Below, piece by piece: positions 1 to 9,397 of a DNA stretch of 64,000 bases; position 1 is the stretch's first letter; each line of letters opens with the position of its first letter. The position numbers were made by a program, and so were the translations under genes. Under the pieces are notes generated by a model, which was given only the letters and a program-made list of their open reading frames with translations, ran no database searches and was not told the DNA's origin. Origin of the DNA: Paenibacillus camerounensis (GTDB taxonomy: Bacteria; Bacillota; Bacilli; Paenibacillales; Paenibacillaceae); the NCBI RefSeq assembly GCF_000723885.1, contig NZ_CCDG010000019.1, positions 1-64,000 on the forward strand, given 5' to 3'.

Positions 1-2
1 CA

Positions 3-3000
3 GGAGCGGGGCAGATTCCAACAGGCACAGTCCTGATCAAGAACAAGTGGAAAAGCAATTATCTGTATGAGACCGGCGAAGGGATCATCCGGTACGGGAT
101 GACTAATCCGGCGGATACCTCTGCACACTGGAGAGTGGAAACAACGGACGACCTATCCCGGATCAAAAACGTCAAAACAGGCCACTACATCACGCTAGCC
201 GGTAATGCCGGCAAAGAGGATTCCCTAAAAGCAGCAGCTAGTACAGGCGGAGGGAACGTATCCGAGCAGTGGCTGATCGATCTTTCGAACAGGAGCGGGT
301 ACATGGTTATCCGCAGTGCAACTGCGCCGGAGGGCAAGCTTGTTATCCATCAGGAGAATCAGCTTGGCTATGCCCAGGTCAGCGCGGATATTAATGTGAC
401 CTTTGAGAGTCCGCAGTGGGCTTTTGTTGATCTGAGCGCAGCACCTGCGGTGCGGCTGGAGAGCCGGATGCGTCCCGGTCAGGTGATGTATGAAGAGGAA
501 GGCAAGGTACGCTATGGCAGAGCAGCACTTGGCAATGAGGCCGCGCAGTGGTTTCTGGAGCCTGGGGAGGCTGGCGGGACCTTAACCATTCGCAACCGTG
601 CGACAGGGCATTACATCAAGCAGAACACGGAGCACTGGTCCGGTGTTGCGGCTGAGGCTATTGATCCCGCTGACAAGGGGTTAAGCGAATGGATTCAGGA
701 GGCAGCCTTAGGCGATGATGGGGCAGGCTATATCACTCTGCGCAATTACGGGCTGACAGACGGGGGCAAAGAGCTGTGGCTGAATCCGCAGTACGGTGAC
801 GATAATGATGTACGCTCCAACAACTGGCCAGGCTGGGCAGGCAATCACAGTGCGCAGTGGACGATTGTACCGGTTACCGAACTGCAGCCTGTGCGGATAG
901 CGGCTTATACCGATGAACAGACGGCGGCGGATTACCTCTATGAAGCTTCCGGCGGAGCATTGGCGCATGGAGCGATTGTACCGGAGGCGGCAAATGAGAA
1001 CAGCTATTTATGGTATATCGAGGATTACGACGGCCATAAACGGTTGCGCAATGCGGCGAGCGGTCACTATATCACTTACACAGAGGGTTCGGTAAAAGCA
1101 CTGGCACTCAGCGGCAGTCAGCCTTCCGACCGGTGGGTATTCAATGAATCGGATGATTACGATGATTATCAGACGATTGGGAATGTGCAGAGCCCGGGCG
1201 TCTATCTGGCGATGCTGGCAGGCGGCGGTGCCGGTGCCGGAACGGATGCCAGTACACTTGCGACGCAGTGGCAGCTGCTGGACCCAAGCACTCCAACAGA
1301 TAACGCCGAGCATTATTACCGGATTCAGAACGGCTGGCAGTCTTTTTACTGGTACGAGAGCAAGGAAGGGCAGCTGAAATACGGCAATATGCAGGAGGAC
1401 GGCTCTGACCAGTGGCTGGTGGAAAAGTATAACGGCCGCAAGCTGTTCAAGAACCGCAAGACCGGACACTACATCAATATAGCGCAGATGCCGGACGGAC
1501 ATATTCAGGTGAGCCCGCTGGCGGACAAAGCCAACGTGGATCAGACCTATATGTGGACCGGAAAAAATACAGGTGACAGCACATACGTTATTTCCAGTGT
1601 ACTCGACAAGGAGCCGGGCAAACGGCCCGAGAAATATATCTCCCTGCAAAACCTGACCAAATATGCCGAATACGGTGTCATTAATCCGGATTGGGGCAGT
1701 CCCAAATGGAGATTTGTTCCGGTAACGGAGAAGAAGCAGGAGCTGTTCCGCTTCAAGCTTAACAGTGTGAACGGGGAAGATCAGTATTTGCAGGACGGTC
1801 CTGTTCCGGCTGTGCAGGAGAATGAGCGGAAGCTGGAGGAAGGAGGGGCTTCGGTTACGGAGGATGTGTATGCACATCAGTCAGGGCCGGAGGTGAAGAA
1901 TACTGGTTCTGATGAAAAGAGTACGCTGACCGCAGAGACAGGGGATGAATCCGCCGGGCGGGCAACGCAGCTGGAACATGCTGAGGAGCAGGCAGCGGAG
2001 TCACACTATGGAGCGGACGTTGCTAAGGCTGCAGATGATTCAGATATGACAGTCGGCCAGGCGACATACGGTACGCTTGACCTGGAGGATGACAGCTTTG
2101 TATGGCAGCTGCAGGAAATCCCGGGTACAAACGGAGCGGTGAAGATTAAGAACAGGGGCACAGGCCGATATCTCTCGCTGCAAAATTTCGGGGAGGCGAT
2201 CGAGCAGGAGTTACCTGAGCTGGCTGTTCCTACAGAGCAGACAGTCTATGATGTCTGGGCCAGCATCCGGTGGGTGGTGGATATGCAGCAATCAGGTGTT
2301 TCTACTATTAAAAGCGCCTGGGCCGGCCATTATCTGTACGGTGCAGCCGGTGCAGACGGCGAACCGGTCATCCGGATCAGTAAAGCGGCAGGTGCCTCCA
2401 GTATGGATAGCGCCCGGTTTACCGCCGAAGCGGTAACAGAAGCTCCGCCGGCGGTTCCTGTGTATCCGCTCAGATTCAAGAACGCGCAGACCGGCGATTA
2501 TCTCTATGAAAATGAGTATGGTGTAGTGCTGTACGGCCAGCCTGCGGCGGATAACGGCTACTCGCACTGGACGATTTCTGGCGGAGCGGATGGTCAATTT
2601 ATTGTAAACCGCGCTACCGGCCACTATCTGACCTTGAATGAAGATTATTCGTTCCTGGAAGGCAGCGCTGAGCCGGATAAGCATGGTGCCTCAGCCTGGA
2701 GAATAAGCCTGGCTGCAGATTACCGCAATTACCTGATCCGCAGCCTATATGGGGAATATGACGATGAGCTGATTCATGTGAGCAATAAAACCGGCTATGC
2801 CGAGCGCACCCTGCTGCTGGACAGCGAGGTTTCTGCACAATGGGCGCTTGAAGCGGCACCTGGAGAGTTCAACAGGCCGGCCGGTGAGGCGCGAAATAGC
2901 GATACCTCCACACCGGTGCAGGATAATACCAACATTGTGAGGATCGCCCCGCAATCACCGGCTGGGAAAGTACTGGCGGAGAAGAATGGCCAGCCGGTTT

Positions 3001-6000
3001 ATGCGGACAGCACGGACTTTTCTGCTAAAGCTGAGTGGCTGGTACAGGATTATAACGGCCGCAAAAGGATTAAAAATGTGCAGACCGGCCACTATCTCTC
3101 ACTTGATGAAAAAGGTACTGCTGTGCTGGGTTCCGGCGGCGGGGAGGCCTCGCAGTGGATTACGGAGGAGAAGCTCGGCTTCATGCGGATCAGCAGTGCA
3201 GGCCATAGTGCAGTGTTCGCCGTGGACGGCAATGAGCAATGGAGCTTCGTGCCGGTGCCTAAGGATATTGTGTATCCCGGCAAGGATGCCTTCCATGGCA
3301 ATGGACTGCTGCGGTTTGCGGTAAATGCGGAGCAGGCCGGAGAGTACAGCGCGGTACTCCGTTATAAATATCCAGCTTCTACAGGTGCTGCGCTGAATGT
3401 AACGGTGAACGGGCTCCCGCAGGGTATAGCTGCGTTGACGGCTGGCAGCGGTAACTGGAACGAGGTACCTGTGGAGCTGGCGCTGAGAGCAGGTATGAAT
3501 ACCGTTACGATCAGCAGCGGCGATGGTGACTGGAGTAAGGTATCCGTTGACAGTCTCACCGTCAAGGACAGTGTGGCCAAAGCCTATCGCGGGGCAACTG
3601 TGCCTTATATCGGCTATGAGGCAGAGGATGCAGTTACGAACGGCGAGCTTATAGGTCCGTCCCGCAAATACCGCAGTGTCGCCTCGGAAGCCTCCGGGCG
3701 GCAGGCGGTGGTGCTTAAGGATACCGGCGATTATATCGAGTTCACCCTGGCTGAGGCAGCGAACGCTATCGTGCTGCGTTATTCCATCCCGGACAGTCCG
3801 GACGGGGCAGGAGCTGAGGAGACGCTGACGCTGGTGGTGAACGGCCAACGTCAGGAGCTGAGCCTGACCTCCAAATATGCCTGGGAATACGGCAGCTATC
3901 CGTGGTCGAATGATCCAAGGCAGGGCAGCGGGCACCGCTTTTTTGACGAGATTCATGCCCTGATCGGGGAGGCTCCGGCAGGGGCTGTAATCCGTCTGGA
4001 GAAAAGTGCGCAGGATCAGGCAGCCTCTTATGTCATTGATCTGGCAGAGCTGGAGCAGGTTGCCCCTGCACTTGAGATGCCGGCAGGCTATCTGTCTGTG
4101 ACGGATTACGGCGCAGTCCCTGATGATGAAGGCGATGATACTGCCGGTTTCAAGGCTGCGCTGGCTGCGGCAGAAGCAGCCGGCAGCGGCGTCTGGTTCC
4201 CGGCAGGCAGCTTCAATGTCGGCGACGGCCTGCTTGACCTGTATCGTGCAGACATCCGCGGGGCAGGGATGTGGCATACGACGCTGAACGGGGCCAAGTT
4301 CTACGGTCACGGAGGTGAGATCAGCGTACATGATCTGCTGATTGAGGGCGGTATTAATGTGCGTGACGATGAGGCGGTTACGAACGCTTTTCACGGGGCG
4401 TTCGGGCAGGGCTCACTGATCCAGAATGTCTGGATCGAGCACACGAAGGCCGGACTGTGGCTGACCCAGCCGGGAGGCGAGAAGGCGCGGACAGACGGCC
4501 TGCACATGGTCGGCCTGCGCATCCGCAATCTGATGGCGGACGGCATTAACTTTGCCGTAGGCACAGGCAACAGCATGATGGAGCAGAGCGACATCCGCTA
4601 TCCGGGTGATGACGGGATTGCCATGTGGTCTTTTACCGATGATAAGCTGAAAGACGTTAACGGCAGCGAGCGGACGCCGAGCTTCAATAATACAGCCCGC
4701 TTCAATACCGTTGCGCTGCCTTGGCTGGCTGATAATATCGTCGTCTTCGGCGGCCGGGACAACAAAATTCAAGATAATATTGTCAAAGACACCGTAACAA
4801 ACGGTGCGGGTATTGCTGTATCGACCCGTTTCTCGGCGGAGCCCTTCCATGGAACTACAGTGGTAGAACGTAATACACTGCTTCGTACAGGCAGCTATGA
4901 TTCCGGTTATGGCGTCAATTTAGGAGCCATCTGGCTGTATGCAGGCGAGAGCAATCTGAATGCCGATATCCAGATCGGCGGCAATACCATACTGGACAGT
5001 ACCTTCTCCGGGCTGGTTGCGCACGGCAATATGAGGCTGGACGGTGTTGTGCTAACTGACAATGTGATTGACGGGGCAGGCACAAGCGGTGTGGAAGTGA
5101 CGCCGGACCTGACCGGCAGTCTGCTGATCGACAATCTGATTATCCGCGGGGAGCGGATGAACCTGCTGGCTAATCCGGCAGCCGGGTTCACCATCCGCGA
5201 GAAGAATCAGGGTATCGCAGCTGCCGTTAAGCCGTTCACGGTGAAGCTGGCTGACGGGCAGAAGGGGCCTTTTACCCTGAAGCAGGGGACGGCTGCTGAA
5301 CTGCAGGTACTGGATCAGAATGGTGCGGATCTTACCGCGCAGGCTGAATGGAGTTTCACGGAAGCAGGTATAGCCGGTCTTAAGGACGGCAGGCTGCAGG
5401 CTGTCGCAGCAGGGAATACCCTGCTGAGCGTGAGCGTGAACGGCAGCTCACGGGTGTATGACCTGGCTGTGCTGAAGCCGGACGATACGGAGTCCGGCAG
5501 CCCCGGCGGCACCGGAGGCTCCGGCGGCAGCGCAGGAACTGGCGCTGCTGCGGCGGACGGTGACGCCCGCCTGAGCGCTGCTGCTGCCGCAGGCCAGCGC
5601 GAGATCACTATCGCTGCCGGTGCCGGCGGCACGGCGCGCTTCAGTGCAGCCGCCCTGCGGAGCGCGGCTGCGGCAGTGCCCGGCGCCGTGCTCGTGGTCA
5701 CGAGCGGCACCGCGGCGTACCGCTTTCCGCTGCACCGCGCGGAAAGGGTGCTTGAAGCGGCCGGCCTTGCGGACGGCACGCTGGAATTTGCGCTGGCTCC
5801 GCTTGGCGGCGCAGCGCTTGAGAAGCTGCTTGCCGACGCAGGCAAGCAGGCCCTTGCGGTGAAGGGTGTGCCGGCAGGCTTCACCCTGAGTGTACTCGGC
5901 GGCAGCGGCGCAGCCGCCGTGCCGGTCAGCGGCTTCGGCGCTGCTTACGCAGAGCGGACGCTGACCGTGGGCGAAGCGGTCAGTGCAGACCGCGCAGCAG

Positions 6001-7001
6001 CGCTGCTGTACGATGCACAGACCGGTACCTTCCGGTATGTGCCGGCCCTGTTTGAGACGGCCGGCGGGGTAACGAAGGTTACCGTAAAGAGCAACGTAGC
6101 CGGGGGCGTTATAGCCGTTGCGCTGCATCCGGTCAGCTTCAGCGATCTATCCGGCCACTGGGCCAAGACCGAGATTGAGCTGCTGGCAGGCAAGCTCATC
6201 CTGAACGGCACCGGCGCCGGTAATTTTGCGCCGCAGCAAACCGTCAGCCGGGCCGAATTCGCGGCCATGCTGGTGCGCTCGCTTGGCCTGCTGCCGGATG
6301 CTGCGGCTGATGCCGCAGCCTTCAGCGACGTGCCGGCCGGCGCCTGGTTCGCAGCCGATGCCCAGGCGGCTGCCGGTCTGGGCCTGGTGCAGGGCTACGC
6401 GGACGGAACCTTCCGTCCGGAGGCTCCGGTCACCAGGGAGCAGCTGGCGGTGATGGCCGCCAGAGCACTGAAGCTGATGCAGTCAGCTTCAGCCCTGCCT
6501 GAAGCCGTGCATGCTTCAGCAGCCGCCGAACCTGGAGCCACTACCGCAGCAAATGTTGCTACAGTAACTACCCAACCTGGACTTACCACCGCAGCAAATG
6601 TTGCTTCAGTAGCCGCCAAAACTAGAGCTACCACCGCAGCAAATGTTGCCACAGTAGCCGCCAAACCTGGGGCCACCATCGCAGCAAATGTTGCTACAGT
6701 AACTACCGAACTTGAAGGCGCCGTATCTGGCACGGCTCCAACTAGTAACGCATCGGCCTTAGCGAGCCAGGCCTTTGTCACTGGTGCTGCATCCGGTGCA
6801 GCACCAGTAACCCCCGGCAGCTTCTCCGACGCTGCCGACATCGCTTCCTGGGCGCAGGAAGCGGTGAACACCCTGACCGCCGGCGGAATCATGTTGGGAC
6901 GGCCTTCCGGCAGCTTCGCACCGCAGGCCTTCACCAGCCGCGCCGAAGCGGCGGTCATACTGGCCCGGCTGCTGCGGGCTGGCAGGCTGCTGAACGACTA
7001 A
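3..7001 (+). CDS. Giant S-layer-anchored GH87-type alpha-1,3-glucanase (5' end outside window)
   Basis: Secreted modular protein, open from the left edge. The ATG at 99 is internal, because codons from base 3 already encode a repeat unit (LIKNK, then NYLYETGEGIIRYG). The N-terminal ~1,000 residues alternate two motifs, KN..TGHYI and YLYE..G...YG, which suggests beta-trefoil (ricin-B-like) sugar-binding modules (inference). A carbohydrate-binding-like region follows at about 3610-4050. A right-handed beta-helix begins at about 4098 with VTDYGAVPDD. The motifs DGINF (Asp codon 4539) and GDDGIAMW (Asp codons 4608 and 4611) have the 23/24-residue spacing of the three catalytic aspartates of GH87 alpha-1,3-glucanases. 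A Gly/Ala-rich linker leads to SLH motifs at about 6138, 6318 and 6813, which anchor the protein to the cell-wall polymer. The likely role is degrading fungal or bacterial alpha-1,3-glucan at the cell surface. The GH87 call is good; the lectin-module identity is less certain. Confidence 0.85.
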   Translation, partial: GAGQIPTGTVLIKNKWKSNYLYETGEGIIRYGMTNPADTSAHWRVETTDDLSRIKNVKTGHYITLAGNAGKEDSLKAAASTGGGNVSEQWLIDLSNRSGYMVIRSATAPEGKLVIHQENQLGYAQVSADINVTFESPQWAFVDLSAAPAVRLESRMRPGQVMYEEEGKVRYGRAALGNEAAQWFLEPGEAGGTLTIRNRATGHYIKQNTEHWSGVAAEAIDPADKGLSEWIQEAALGDDGAGYITLRNYGLTDGGKELWLNPQYGDDNDVRSNNWPGWAGNHSAQWTIVPVTELQPVRIAAYTDEQTAADYLYEASGGALAHGAIVPEAANENSYLWYIEDYDGHKRLRNAASGHYITYTEGSVKALALSGSQPSDRWVFNESDDYDDYQTIGNVQSPGVYLAMLAGGGAGAGTDASTLATQWQLLDPSTPTDNAEHYYRIQNGWQSFYWYESKEGQLKYGNMQEDGSDQWLVEKYNGRKLFKNRKTGHYINIAQMPDGHIQVSPLADKANVDQTYMWTGKNTGDSTYVISSVLDKEPGKRPEKYISLQNLTKYAEYGVINPDWGSPKWRFVPVTEKKQELFRFKLNSVNGEDQYLQDGPVPAVQENERKLEEGGASVTEDVYAHQSGPEVKNTGSDEKSTLTAETGDESAGRATQLEHAEEQAAESHYGADVAKAADDSDMTVGQATYGTLDLEDDSFVWQLQEIPGTNGAVKIKNRGTGRYLSLQNFGEAIEQELPELAVPTEQTVYDVWASIRWVVDMQQSGVSTIKSAWAGHYLYGAAGADGEPVIRISKAAGASSMDSARFTAEAVTEAPPAVPVYPLRFKNAQTGDYLYENEYGVVLYGQPAADNGYSHWTISGGADGQFIVNRATGHYLTLNEDYSFLEGSAEPDKHGASAWRISLAADYRNYLIRSLYGEYDDELIHVSNKTGYAERTLLLDSEVSAQWALEAAPGEFNRPAGEARNSDTSTPVQDNTNIVRIAPQSPAGKVLAEKNGQPVYADSTDFSAKAEWLVQDYNGRKRIKNVQTGHYLSLDEKGTAVLGSGGGEASQWITEEKLGFMRISSAGHSAVFAVDGNEQWSFVPVPKDIVYPGKDAFHGNGLLRFAVNAEQAGEYSAVLRYKYPASTGAALNVTVNGLPQGIAALTAGSGNWNEVPVELALRAGMNTVTISSGDGDWSKVSVDSLTVKDSVAKAYRGATVPYIGYEAEDAVTNGELIGPSRKYRSVASEASGRQAVVLKDTGDYIEFTLAEAANAIVLRYSIPDSPDGAGAEETLTLVVNGQRQELSLTSKYAWEYGSYPWSNDPRQGSGHRFFDEIHALIGEAPAGAVIRLEKSAQDQAASYVIDLAELEQVAPALEMPAGYLSVTDYGAVPDDEGDDTAGFKAALAAAEAAGSGVWFPAGSFNVGDGLLDLYRADIRGAGMWHTTLNGAKFYGHGGEISVHDLLIEGGINVRDDEAVTNAFHGAFGQGSLIQNVWIEHTKAGLWLTQPGGEKARTDGLHMVGLRIRNLMADGINFAVGTGNSMMEQSDIRYPGDDGIAMWSFTDDKLKDVNGSERTPSFNNTARFNTVALPWLADNIVVFGGRDNKIQDNIVKDTVTNGAGIAVSTRFSAEPFHGTTVVERNTLLRTGSYDSGYGVNLGAIWLYAGESNLNADIQIGGNTILDSTFSGLVAHGNMRLDGVVLTDNVIDGAGTSGVEVTPDLTGSLLIDNLIIRGERMNLLANPAAGFTIREKNQGIAAAVKPFTVKLADGQKGPFTLKQGTAAELQVLDQNGADLTAQAEWSFTEAGIAGLKDGRLQAVAAGNTLLSVSVNGSSRVYDLAVLKPDDTESGSPGGTGGSGGSAGTGAAAADGDARLSAAAAAGQREITIAAGAGGTARFSAAALRSAAAAVPGAVLVVTSGTAAYRFPLHRAERVLEAAGLADGTLEFALAPLGGAALEKLLADAGKQALAVKGVPAGFTLSVLGGSGAAAVPVSGFGAAYAERTLTVGEAVSADRAAALLYDAQTGTFRYVPALFETAGGVTKVTVKSNVAGGVIAVALHPVSFSDLSGHWAKTEIELLAGKLILNGTGAGNFAPQQTVSRAEFAAMLVRSLGLLPDAAADAAAFSDVPAGAWFAADAQAAAGLGLVQGYADGTFRPEAPVTREQLAVMAARALKLMQSASALPEAVHASAAAEPGATTAANVATVTTQPGLTTAANVASVAAKTRATTAANVATVAAKPGATIAANVATVTTELEGAVSGTAPTSNASALASQAFVTGAASGAAPVTPGSFSDAADIASWAQEAVNTLTAGGIMLGRPSGSFAPQAFTSRAEAAVILARLLRAGRLLND
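6540..6719 (+). repeat. Four in-frame 45-bp tandem repeats between SLH2 and SLH3
   Basis: Four consecutive 45-bp units (6540-6584, 6585-6629, 6630-6674, 6675-6719) encode the 15-residue unit T(T/I)AANVA(T/S)V followed by a variable six-residue tail. They lengthen the linker between the second and third SLH motifs. Copies differ by a few bases, consistent with expansion by slippage or unequal crossover. Confidence 0.9.
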
Positions 7002-7036
7002 TCCTGTTCATCCTGCCTTAATGCAGCACCCAAAAA

Positions 7037-7080
7037 GCCGCCGCCTCAGGAAGCTCCATTCCTTGGGCGACGGCCTTTCT
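7037..7080 (+). terminator. Rho-independent terminator of the glucanase gene
   Basis: A 16-nt imperfect stem (7037-7052 with 7059-7074) and 6-nt loop are followed by CTTTCT, 35 bp after the TAA stop. Confidence 0.75.
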
Positions 7081-7215
7081 AATGTGGCAACATTAATGTT
7101 GCCCCTTTAATGTTGCACCTCTAATATTGCATCTCTAAAGTGTTGCTTCACTCTAATGTTAATTTTCTAATGTTGCACTCCAAAGCGGTATTGCTAATGT
7201 GGCTTCAATGAAATC
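7081..7215. repeat. Degenerate AATGTTGC short repeats with an 18-bp palindrome
   Basis: The octamer AATGTTGC or close variants recurs about every 15-20 bp, usually after CTCT or TTCT. It begins with the perfect palindrome GGCAACATTAATGTTGCC at 7086-7103. No coding potential was seen. The core also appears in each 45-bp repeat inside the upstream gene. Confidence 0.6.
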
Positions 7216-7425
7216 CGCTTACAGCATTTCATTATCGTTAATTGGAAAAAAGTCACTTAATTCTCCGGAAACTATGGTGGGGAGAGGTTTAGTTGGATAA
7301 AGGCTGCTTAATTTTGCTGATTTATGGCTAATAGGGGTTTTCGGCTAGATTAACTGTCGATTTTCCACCTAATCATTAGAAATCAGCTGAAACCGCAAAA
7401 TTAGTTGGCGAAAATCGAACTAATG

Positions 7426-7489
7426 AGTTCAGTCTACGACAAGTTCAGTCTACGACAAGTTCAGTCTACGACAAGTTCAGTCTCCAATA
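7426..7489. repeat. 16-bp tandem repeat, three perfect copies plus a partial
   Basis: The unit AGTTCAGTCTACGACA occurs at 7426-7441, 7442-7457 and 7458-7473, then AGTTCAGTCT starts a fourth copy that diverges at 7484. It is non-coding. Confidence 0.9.
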
Positions 7490-7508
7490 ATCTCGGTCTC
7501 CAATGGTT

Positions 7509-7649
7509 CGGTCTCCAATGATGTGCTCTGCTGTGCGTTCATTTTGCAATAAGCTCGGTCTCCAATGATGTGCTCTGCTGTGCGTTCATTTTGCAACAAG
7601 CTTGGTCTCCAATGATGTGCTCTGCTATGCGTTCGTTCTGCAACAGGTT
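7509..7649. repeat. 47-bp tandem repeat, three copies
   Basis: Three 47-bp units (7509-7555, 7556-7602, 7603-7649) share GGTCTCCAATGATGTGCTCT and TGCGTTC. The last copy carries several substitutions. The stretch 7216-7425 before them is AT-rich, has TTAGTTGG-like motifs and no gene. The whole of 7002-7699 is a repeat-rich spacer. Confidence 0.85.
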
Positions 7650-7699
7650 CGGTCCAAAGTGTTCTAGCTTCATACTTAGGAGCTCCGGGACACCTGCCC

Positions 7700-8128
7700 C
7701 TACTTAAGCTGCCCCATCCCCAAATTCACCCGGTAATTGCCAAACTCCAGCAGCTCGTCCAAAAAAGCATTCAGCTCCTCCTGCCCCTTCAGCCGCACAC
7801 GTATCCAGTAGCAGCCTTCACCGCTGACGCGGTGCAGCTCAAGCACGCTGTCTTTATTTTTGGCAAACTGCTGAAAAGGGGGATGTGCGGCGTTGGAGCT
7901 CAAAAACACAGTGACAAAAGCATGGATTCCCAGTCCGATTTTAGCCGGATTCCAGCGCACGGTATAGCCCTCGATAATCTCAAGCTCCCGCATTCTGCGG
8001 ATGCGCGCGCCTACGGCCTGTCCGGTCATATGCACCAGTGCCCCGATGTCCTTGTGGCTGAGTGTGGAGTCCTCGATAAGATATTGCAGAATGCGGTAAT
8101 CGGTATCGTCGATCATATAGGAGGTCAT
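7700..8128 (-). CDS. Lrp/AsnC-family transcriptional regulator
   Basis: A 142-residue DNA-binding regulator. The N-terminal winged HTH reads DDTDYRILQYLIED, then HKDIGALVHMTGQAVGARIRRM and a wing ending IIEGYTV. The C-terminal half (from about residue 65) has the RAM/ligand-domain pattern with a conserved G-E-GCYWIRV strand. The ATG at 8128 was chosen because GGAAAGGA lies 10 nt upstream; the more upstream in-frame start lacks such a site. The gene is divergent from the metallo-hydrolase gene at 8257, with overlapping promoter regions, so it may control that neighbour (inference). The effector is unknown. Confidence 0.85.
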   Translation of the reverse strand: MTSYMIDDTDYRILQYLIEDSTLSHKDIGALVHMTGQAVGARIRRMRELEIIEGYTVRWNPAKIGLGIHAFVTVFLSSNAAHPPFQQFAKNKDSVLELHRVSGEGCYWIRVRLKGQEELNAFLDELLEFGNYRVNLGMGQLK

Positions 8129-8256
8129 ATAGAGTGAATCCTTTCCGTGTGAAAGTAGAAATGCCCGATCTGTTTCGAAGCGCAATGTAATACAGAATGA
8201 AAAGCTTTTATAATGAATTGTAGCAGAAGACAGCCTGTAGAAAGAGGTGTACACAT

Positions 8257-9018
8257 ATGAAAATTCAACTGATCCGCAATGCCGCCCTATGGCTGCAGTA
8301 TGGAGGGCTGACCTTCCTGATAGATCCTATGTTAAGCGAAAAGGGGGCCAATCCGCCAATCGTCAACACCGCCAATGAGCGCAGAAATCCGCTGGTGCCG
8401 CTGCCTGCTCCCGCAGGGCAATGGCTGAATCCGGATGTGGTGCTGGTAACCCACCTTCATCAGGATCATTGGGATGCGGCTGCGGTCTCGCTTTTGGCCC
8501 ATGATCTGCCTGTGCTGTGCCAGGAAGGGGATCAGGAGAGGATCGGCGGGCAAGGCTTCATTAATGTTACAGCTGTGCCTGATACAGAGCCGCTGGCTTT
8601 CCAAGGTGTCGCTATAACGCGTGTAGGAGGACAGCACGGGACCGGAGAGACAGGGAAAATGATGGGCAAGGTGTCCGGGTTTATTTTTCAGGCAGTGAAT
8701 GAACCTGTGCTGTACCTGGCGGGGGATACAATCTGGTGCGGAGAGGTTAAAACGGCTTTGGACACGCATCATCCTGAGGTGGTTATCTTAAATGCCGGAG
8801 GTGCGCGTTTTATGACCGGCGGCCCTATTACGATGGATGAGCAGGATGTTGTGGACGTCTGCCGCCATGGGCCGGATGCAGCTGTTATCGCAGTGCATAT
8901 GGAAGCCATTAACCACTGTCTCGTAACCCGAGAGATGCTTAAGGCTCGTTTGGCTGAAGAAGGGCTGCTGGAGCGTGTGTTTATTCCCGCAGACGGGGAA
9001 TTTTGCCGTAGTTTCTGA
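8257..9018 (+). CDS. Metallo-beta-lactamase-fold hydrolase (UlaG-like)
   Basis: A 253-residue cytoplasmic protein of the metallo-beta-lactamase superfamily. The metal-binding motif THLHQDHWD is at about residues 65-73. A second-sphere His sits in GGQHGTG (about 127), an Asp ligand in LAGDTIW (about 155), and a late His in VIAVHMEAINH. It resembles the L-ascorbate-6-phosphate lactonase-like (UlaG/YtnP) branch, but the substrate cannot be read from sequence. AGAGGTG precedes the ATG by 8 nt. It is divergent from the Lrp-type regulator, a common arrangement for a regulator and its target. Confidence 0.8.
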   Translation: MKIQLIRNAALWLQYGGLTFLIDPMLSEKGANPPIVNTANERRNPLVPLPAPAGQWLNPDVVLVTHLHQDHWDAAAVSLLAHDLPVLCQEGDQERIGGQGFINVTAVPDTEPLAFQGVAITRVGGQHGTGETGKMMGKVSGFIFQAVNEPVLYLAGDTIWCGEVKTALDTHHPEVVILNAGGARFMTGGPITMDEQDVVDVCRHGPDAAVIAVHMEAINHCLVTREMLKARLAEEGLLERVFIPADGEFCRSF

Positions 9019-9131
9019 AGCGGCGGAAGTTATGTTTAACTGCAATAATCGGGGGAGATGGAAGTTCAGGTGTTTAAGTCCTGATTCCGCGGCTTCCAAA
9101 TGTAACCGTTATAAAAATTCTATGCCGCCGC

Positions 9132-9160
9132 TTGACGCGAACCCGAAATCATGATAAATT
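9132..9160 (+). promoter_or_regulatory. Sigma-A type promoter for tRNA-Asn/tRNA-Ser
   Basis: TTGACG (9132-9137), a 17-bp spacer and TAAATT (9155-9160) lie about 20 bp before the tRNA-Asn gene. Confidence 0.6.
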
Positions 9161-9180
9161 ATTCCTTGTTCATGTAATGT

Positions 9181-9256
9181 TCCCTGATAGCTCAGTTGGT
9201 AGAGCACTCGACTGTTAATCGAGTTGTCACAGGTTCGAGTCCTGTTCGGGGAGCCA
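9181..9256 (+). tRNA. tRNA-Asn (GTT)
   Basis: A complete cloverleaf. The acceptor stem TCCCTGA pairs with TCGGGGA, the anticodon loop carries GTT, the T-arm reads GGTTCGAGTCC, and CCA is encoded at 9254-9256. Confidence 0.95.
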
Positions 9257-9261
9257 TTCTT

Positions 9262-9350
9262 GGAGAGATACCCAAGTGGCTATAAGGGGACCCTCTGCTA
9301 AGGGGTTAGACTGCGTAAGCGGTGCGAGGGTTCGAATCCCTCTCTCTCCG
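9262..9350 (+). tRNA. tRNA-Ser (GCT)
   Basis: An 89-nt class II tRNA. The acceptor GGAGAGA pairs with TCTCTCC, the anticodon loop CTGCTAA carries GCT, and there is a long variable arm. CCA is not encoded. It begins 5 nt after tRNA-Asn and is presumably co-transcribed. Confidence 0.95.
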
Positions 9351-9368
9351 TCGTAATTACAGAAATGA

Positions 9369-9397
9369 AGCTCCCGGTTTTCCGGGGGCTTTTTTTT
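9369..9397 (+). terminator. Terminator of the tRNA-Asn/Ser unit
   Basis: The stem AGCTCCCGG / CCGGGGGCT has a short T loop and is followed by seven T. Confidence 0.85.

Noticed and set aside
1..98. Start of the glucanase at the ATG at 99
   Set aside because: The frame is open to the left edge and the upstream codons encode part of a repeat module.
3099..4394. A 431-codon minus-strand frame opposite the glucanase
   Set aside because: It is a shadow of the GC-rich plus-strand gene, with no ribosome-binding site or family features.
7426..7649. CRISPR array
   Set aside because: The repeats are directly tandem without unique spacers, and no cas gene is near.
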